In this document: positions 60,187 to 64,000 of the stretch, one piece after another
Position numbering within the stretch: position 1 is the first letter of the stretch
Layout: the number at the start of each line of letters is the position of its first letter
Source of the DNA: Casuarina equisetifolia
Taxonomy: Eukaryota > Streptophyta > Magnoliopsida > Fagales > Casuarinaceae
Direction of reading: 5' to 3'
Assembly (NCBI GenBank): GCA_028551475.1
Contig: CM052358.1
Coordinates: 5,954,501 to 6,018,500 of the forward strand
DNA: 64,000 bases
Program-made: the position numbers and the translations under genes
Notes under the pieces: model-generated
Database searches by the model: none
What the model was told of the DNA's origin: nothing
The model's input: only the letters and a program-made list of their open reading frames with translations

Positions 60187-63100
60187 TTACAGACTCAGAA
60201 GGCTATAGAACACCAGTGGTATGAACGCGTTGTCCAGTTGTGCCGTATAGGCTTCCAACAAACCACTCACGGTCACGGCTAGTAGAAGAGAGTACCAATT
60301 CTGCAACATTGGCACGGAGAAAATAAATAAACCAAACAAGAAGGCAACAAACAAATATCAAATTTTCTTCACTAGAGTTATCCAAATATCTTCATCATTT
60401 CCATTACACTCTTGTTTTATTTTGTTTGTTTTTCTTACTTTTCCCTTCTTTGGGTGTTGAGGGTTTTTTTTTTAATTAAAAAAAATAGCAAGAGGGGTGG
60501 TTGAACAAGTAAGGTTGCTAGGGAGTAGGGGAATTTGGAATATGGTACAGGCATAAAGAGAAGTCCTCGATAAAATATCTCTCAGTTTTGAACCCATGAA
60601 CCACAGGCATAAGGCATCCACTTAAGTACAGAGTCAAGAAAACAATAGCAACAATATTCCTGATATGTGCAACCATAAAAAAGACAGACCCACAAGAGGG
60701 AGGGTGTTAAAACCTGACTAAGAATATATCCAGTAGATGCTAGAAGTGGAACCAAAACTGAACAAGCAGCCAGGACAGATGTTATACCAGCTGCAGTCCC
60801 TTCAATGGTTTTCTCTAGCAAGTGGAAAGAGTACCACACAAATTAGAAACACAGTAAAAGTTTGGATTATGCCAAAAATAAGGCAAAGACAGTTTAGAAT
60901 GTAGACAGAAAAGTAGGCTTTGGGGATACTTACTGCCAGTTTTGCTCCACCTAAGAACACCATATTTGTGGCCAACCATTGATGCCTGGAGCATTAAAGG
61001 AAAACTATTCAAGAATTCTGTCACTTTTTCTACGCTTTGTCTCTTCCATAAGAAACTTTATTTACCCATTTCCTGTTTATTAAACTGAAAGAAAAAAAAA
61101 ATGATAACAAGGAAAACAAACATTTTCGAGCAATGTATAAAAGTATCCCAATGACATGATTTTTTCTTGTGCTGAACTTCTAGCTCGACAGGTTCGAAAC
61201 CTTTAATTTGCATCTCTATAAGAGAGATCAATCTAAAGGAGAAATTTAAATCAAAAGATAAGTCGCAAAATGCGGTACAGCTTGCAAGCACAGTCAATCT
61301 TCTATCGGAATAATAACACCATACAAGATGGCTCATATTTAAAATTAGCAAAGGAGAGCTAACAATTTAAGAATCCAAATCCGTGTCACAGCGCACAGAA
61401 TTGAACAAAACGCTTCACCTAGAGTAGAAATTGAGAAGAAATTAAAAAGAAAAAAAAAAAAAACTTTTAACAGGGTAAAATCCTCTTCCTAGTCATGATT
61501 GATAACAGATGACGCAAGTTCAATCCAACCAAACAGGCATCGTTGTGACTCTATTGGACCTTCATACGGTACTTGATAAATCTAATAGTCAGAAAATGAT
61601 AAAGTTCTAGGACCTAAACGTCAGAATAATGTTTCATAGCAACAAACAGACTCACCATAGTATCCCCAATTCCAAGACTTAGAATTCCAGCAAAAGGGGT
61701 GAGAGGTCGATCGTTGAACCCAGAAGACATCCAAATTGGAAGTGCGCAACCCAATAAGAGTGAGAAATGGCTGAAAATCATATTTGGAAGTGATGAAGTA
61801 TTCAAATTCCTTTGTATCACAATACTACTCAAGGTTTGAGCAAACATAAAATGATATAGCATACCTCACAATAAGAAGATCAGAATCACGATGGTCAGTA
61901 AAAGCATTCATAAATTGGTGAACTGGTTGTCCCAAAGGCCAAATTTTCCAGACCTGGTTAGAAGAGAATGGTTAAAAAAGATCAACAAAGAAATGAAGAA
62001 AGAAACTTAAAACCAGAGTTTAACAGTTTCTAAACATGCAGCTTGCAATCATAACTACCAACATCATAATAATTTTACTTCACTATTGAAAATGACAGGA
62101 AAATGGACTTTGGCAGCCAACCCAAACTAGGTAGTGAAAGCTTAGTTGTCACACCTGCATTAATGATAATATGAGTTCCCTACGTATGTCACACTCTGTA
62201 AGGATGACAATAATTGCAATATCTTGGCAATAGACATCAACCATCTTATTTTCTTCATAATTGCATTATATTGCAAGATCTTTAAACAAATTGGCCATCT
62301 CCCCTCAATCTTGACAGTTTTCTATGATGAAACATATTTCGGGGCAGTTATATGCCCATATTCCAATGAAAATAAGAATCTTTTAGATGATTGACAGCTT
62401 TTACAGATATTACAATATCTTGCTATACACATATGCTTTCGGGGACATATTCTACATACACTAACAAACGTCCATATTTGTAACTCAATATCTAATATGA
62501 TTATTAAAATGCCAATCTTCATGAAAATATTTTGCAAAGCTCATCCTTTCTCTCAATAGGTACAGCTTCGTCTGAGATTGCAATGCATTGGAAAACATTG
62601 ACACTCCAAACCTTGAGTCACAAACATTTAGAGAGCAATAAAAGCACTAGAACAAGTATTTAAGTTGTTTTTTTCCCAAGGAATGTGATAATGATGAAAC
62701 TCGAAATATGAATAACTTACTCGAATAATTTCTAATGCCAAGAAAACCGCCAAAGCTGCACCAAATGCTAGATCAAGAAACTTTGGCTGAAAAGCAGATG
62801 CTTAGTTAGCAGCATTATTAAACATGCAGTTCGAATAATGGACTGGCACAAAAGATATACCCTTTTTACTCCTACATCACCTGGAAGATAAGGGCAGGCA
62901 CAAACATTGAAACAGCCATCAGATGGTAATACTTCCGAAGGAGAATCCTTTCAATCTTACTATTTTTTGAGATGTTGTAGAACCGCAAGACAGACACATA
63001 TATCACAAACACCCAGTAGATGCATAAAGATAATCTTTTGTGTGGTTCCGAAAAAACAAATGAGATTACCCTGTTCAATATTTGAGACAAACATTATAAG

Positions 63101-63231
63101 CCAATGCAACAGATAGCCAGATAAACATACAAATGATAGCTAAGAAAAACCATTATCAGTGAAAGTAAGTAACCAAAATAGGTGAAATTGTAGATTTCAA
63201 GAGACTTACATAAATACAGAATGTGTCATTC
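60187..63231 (-). CDS. Dolichol kinase, C-terminal part (gene continues past the right edge)
   Basis: A multi-pass ER membrane enzyme that uses CTP to phosphorylate dolichol, supplying dolichyl phosphate for N-glycosylation and GPI anchors. Well-supported exons on the minus strand are 63070-62881, 62786-62721, 61953-61865, 61770-61656, 60985-60934, 60814-60714 and 60300-60187, all with matching phases. They encode hydrophobic segments including VRKYYHLMAV-type sequence (here LLRKYYHLMAV), LAFGAALAVFLALEIIR, the conserved HFSLLLGCALPIWMSSGFND, GILSLGIGDTMASMVGHKYG, WSKTGKKTIEGTAAGI and the terminal LEAYTAQLDNAFIPLVFYSL. The GDTMAS...GKKTIEGT block is the conserved CTP-binding/catalytic region of this family. 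The sequence agrees with Arabidopsis EVAN (At3g45040). A 22-nt candidate exon at 63231-63210 fits in phase upstream. The N-terminal exons are not in the window or were not recognised. Confidence 0.93.
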
Positions 63232-64000
63232 CTACCCATCCAGTAGGATAATGAACACAAATAAAATTAAGGCAGAAATTATTTCACCAAATCAAATTAT
63301 CTACATCAATCATACAAGTTAGGATCAGGGAAAGTGTTCGAGTAAGACTCCAACATATATTTTCCATATGAGAAGCACCAGGAAATAAAGGCAGGAAATT
63401 CGCATGGAGCCCAAAATTCAGAATGCAGGAATTACATGTGGCAACAAGAGCAACAAAATTTTATTTCACCAGAAGCTTTAAAAAGAAAAGGAAAGCTAAC
63501 GTTTGTACTTCTAGGATAACATCAAGACCATAGACAAATCATAGCAAACTATCCCCCAACTAGATCACAACAATAACAACAGCAAAACATAGTGCTTATA
63601 TCTGTGTGGATACAGATCTCATAAAGGCAAAGGTAAATTGGCTCCGACCAAGAATGAGATGAGGAGGAAAAATAGCACATAAGCATCAATGAGAAAGTTC
63701 CAAATTTTTCTTCCCACTTAATCAGGCCAGAACAACTAAACTTGCAGCCTTTCATAAACATCGTACTGCAGGGCAGTCCTTAATGTTGTTAGGCCAGACT
63801 TAGGGCCCAGATTCTCGTTAAAGTGACTGGAAATCATCAGAACAAACCAGTTGTTATTCAGCCCTAAGATAAAGATGCTTACATGCACCAGTTGGAGAGT
63901 CGTTCCAGTAAGGAGCACAAATCCAACCTCTTCATCGCAGAACATTAAGATAGGGTCTCCATAGGACTAGTTGACAGTAAAAAGGAATGACAAGATGGTT
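63232..64000 (-). other. Probable intron sequence of the dolichol kinase gene
   Basis: By position this should be intron (and possibly exon) DNA of the minus-strand dolichol kinase gene. One minus-strand frame at 63736-63945 contains LLTGTTLQLVH followed by a donor-like GTAAGC at about 63883. I could not match it to the enzyme, so it is not called as an exon. Confidence 0.4.

Noticed and set aside
63736..63945. Candidate upstream exon of dolichol kinase
   Set aside because: It has a donor-like site and hydrophobic content, but I could not align it with the enzyme and no clear acceptor precedes it.
1..64000. tRNA, rRNA, CRISPR or bacterial-type operon features
   Set aside because: No foldable tRNA with correct A/B box spacing, no rRNA-like conserved blocks, no regularly spaced repeat-spacer arrays and no ribosome-binding-site-led gene runs were seen. 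The gene structure is plant nuclear.

Overview
This window is nuclear DNA from a flowering plant. The genes contain spliceosomal introns with GT/AG borders, intergenic DNA is AT-rich, and the recognisable proteins match angiosperm families, in several cases with family-standard lengths. A woody dicot is plausible from the long introns and wide spacing, but the sequence alone does not name the species. There are no bacterial operons, CRISPR arrays or rRNA genes, and I could not fold a convincing tRNA.

Layout. 1-9.4 kb: no supportable gene. 9.42-10.85 kb (+): a three-exon R2R3-MYB of the RAX/Blind group (subgroup 14). 10.9-15.6 kb: no gene seen. 15.59-18.27 kb (-): glyoxalase I (lactoylglutathione lyase), seven coding exons, with a possible organelle-targeting extension. 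20.93-24.76 kb (+): a six-exon peroxisomal 4-coumarate-CoA-ligase-like enzyme close to Arabidopsis At4g05160. 24.8-30.6 kb: AT-rich spacer with a degenerate 50-bp tandem repeat. 30.73-32.73 kb (+): a five-exon isoprenylated heavy-metal-associated protein with two HMA domains. 33-40 kb: spacer with a 32-bp tandem repeat and a diverged local duplication. 40.30-40.68 kb (-): an intact uL18-family ribosomal protein whose 5' UTR exon appears to lie 3.7 kb upstream. That exon is head-to-head with ABCF1 (45.36-49.69 kb, +), a five-exon GCN20-type ABC protein. 53.9-55.3 kb: a decayed Ty1/copia polymerase fragment. 56.14-56.57 kb (-): an intronless SAUR with a TATA box and two auxin-response motifs upstream. 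60.19 kb to the right edge (-): the 3' part of a dolichol kinase gene that continues beyond the window.

The genes do not form a pathway or cluster. They are ordinary housekeeping, metabolic and regulatory plant genes: methylglyoxal detoxification, peroxisomal acyl activation, translation control, organellar translation, dolichyl-phosphate supply for ER glycosylation, auxin response and axillary-meristem or root-type MYB regulation.

I did not find a convincing new biological system. The items most worth checking are the alternative N-terminus of glyoxalase I, the 98-bp minisatellite in its intron, the uL18/ABCF1 divergent promoter, the tiny first exon and unusual tail of the HMA protein, a candidate microexon in dolichol kinase, and two short coding-like ORFs near 58 kb.
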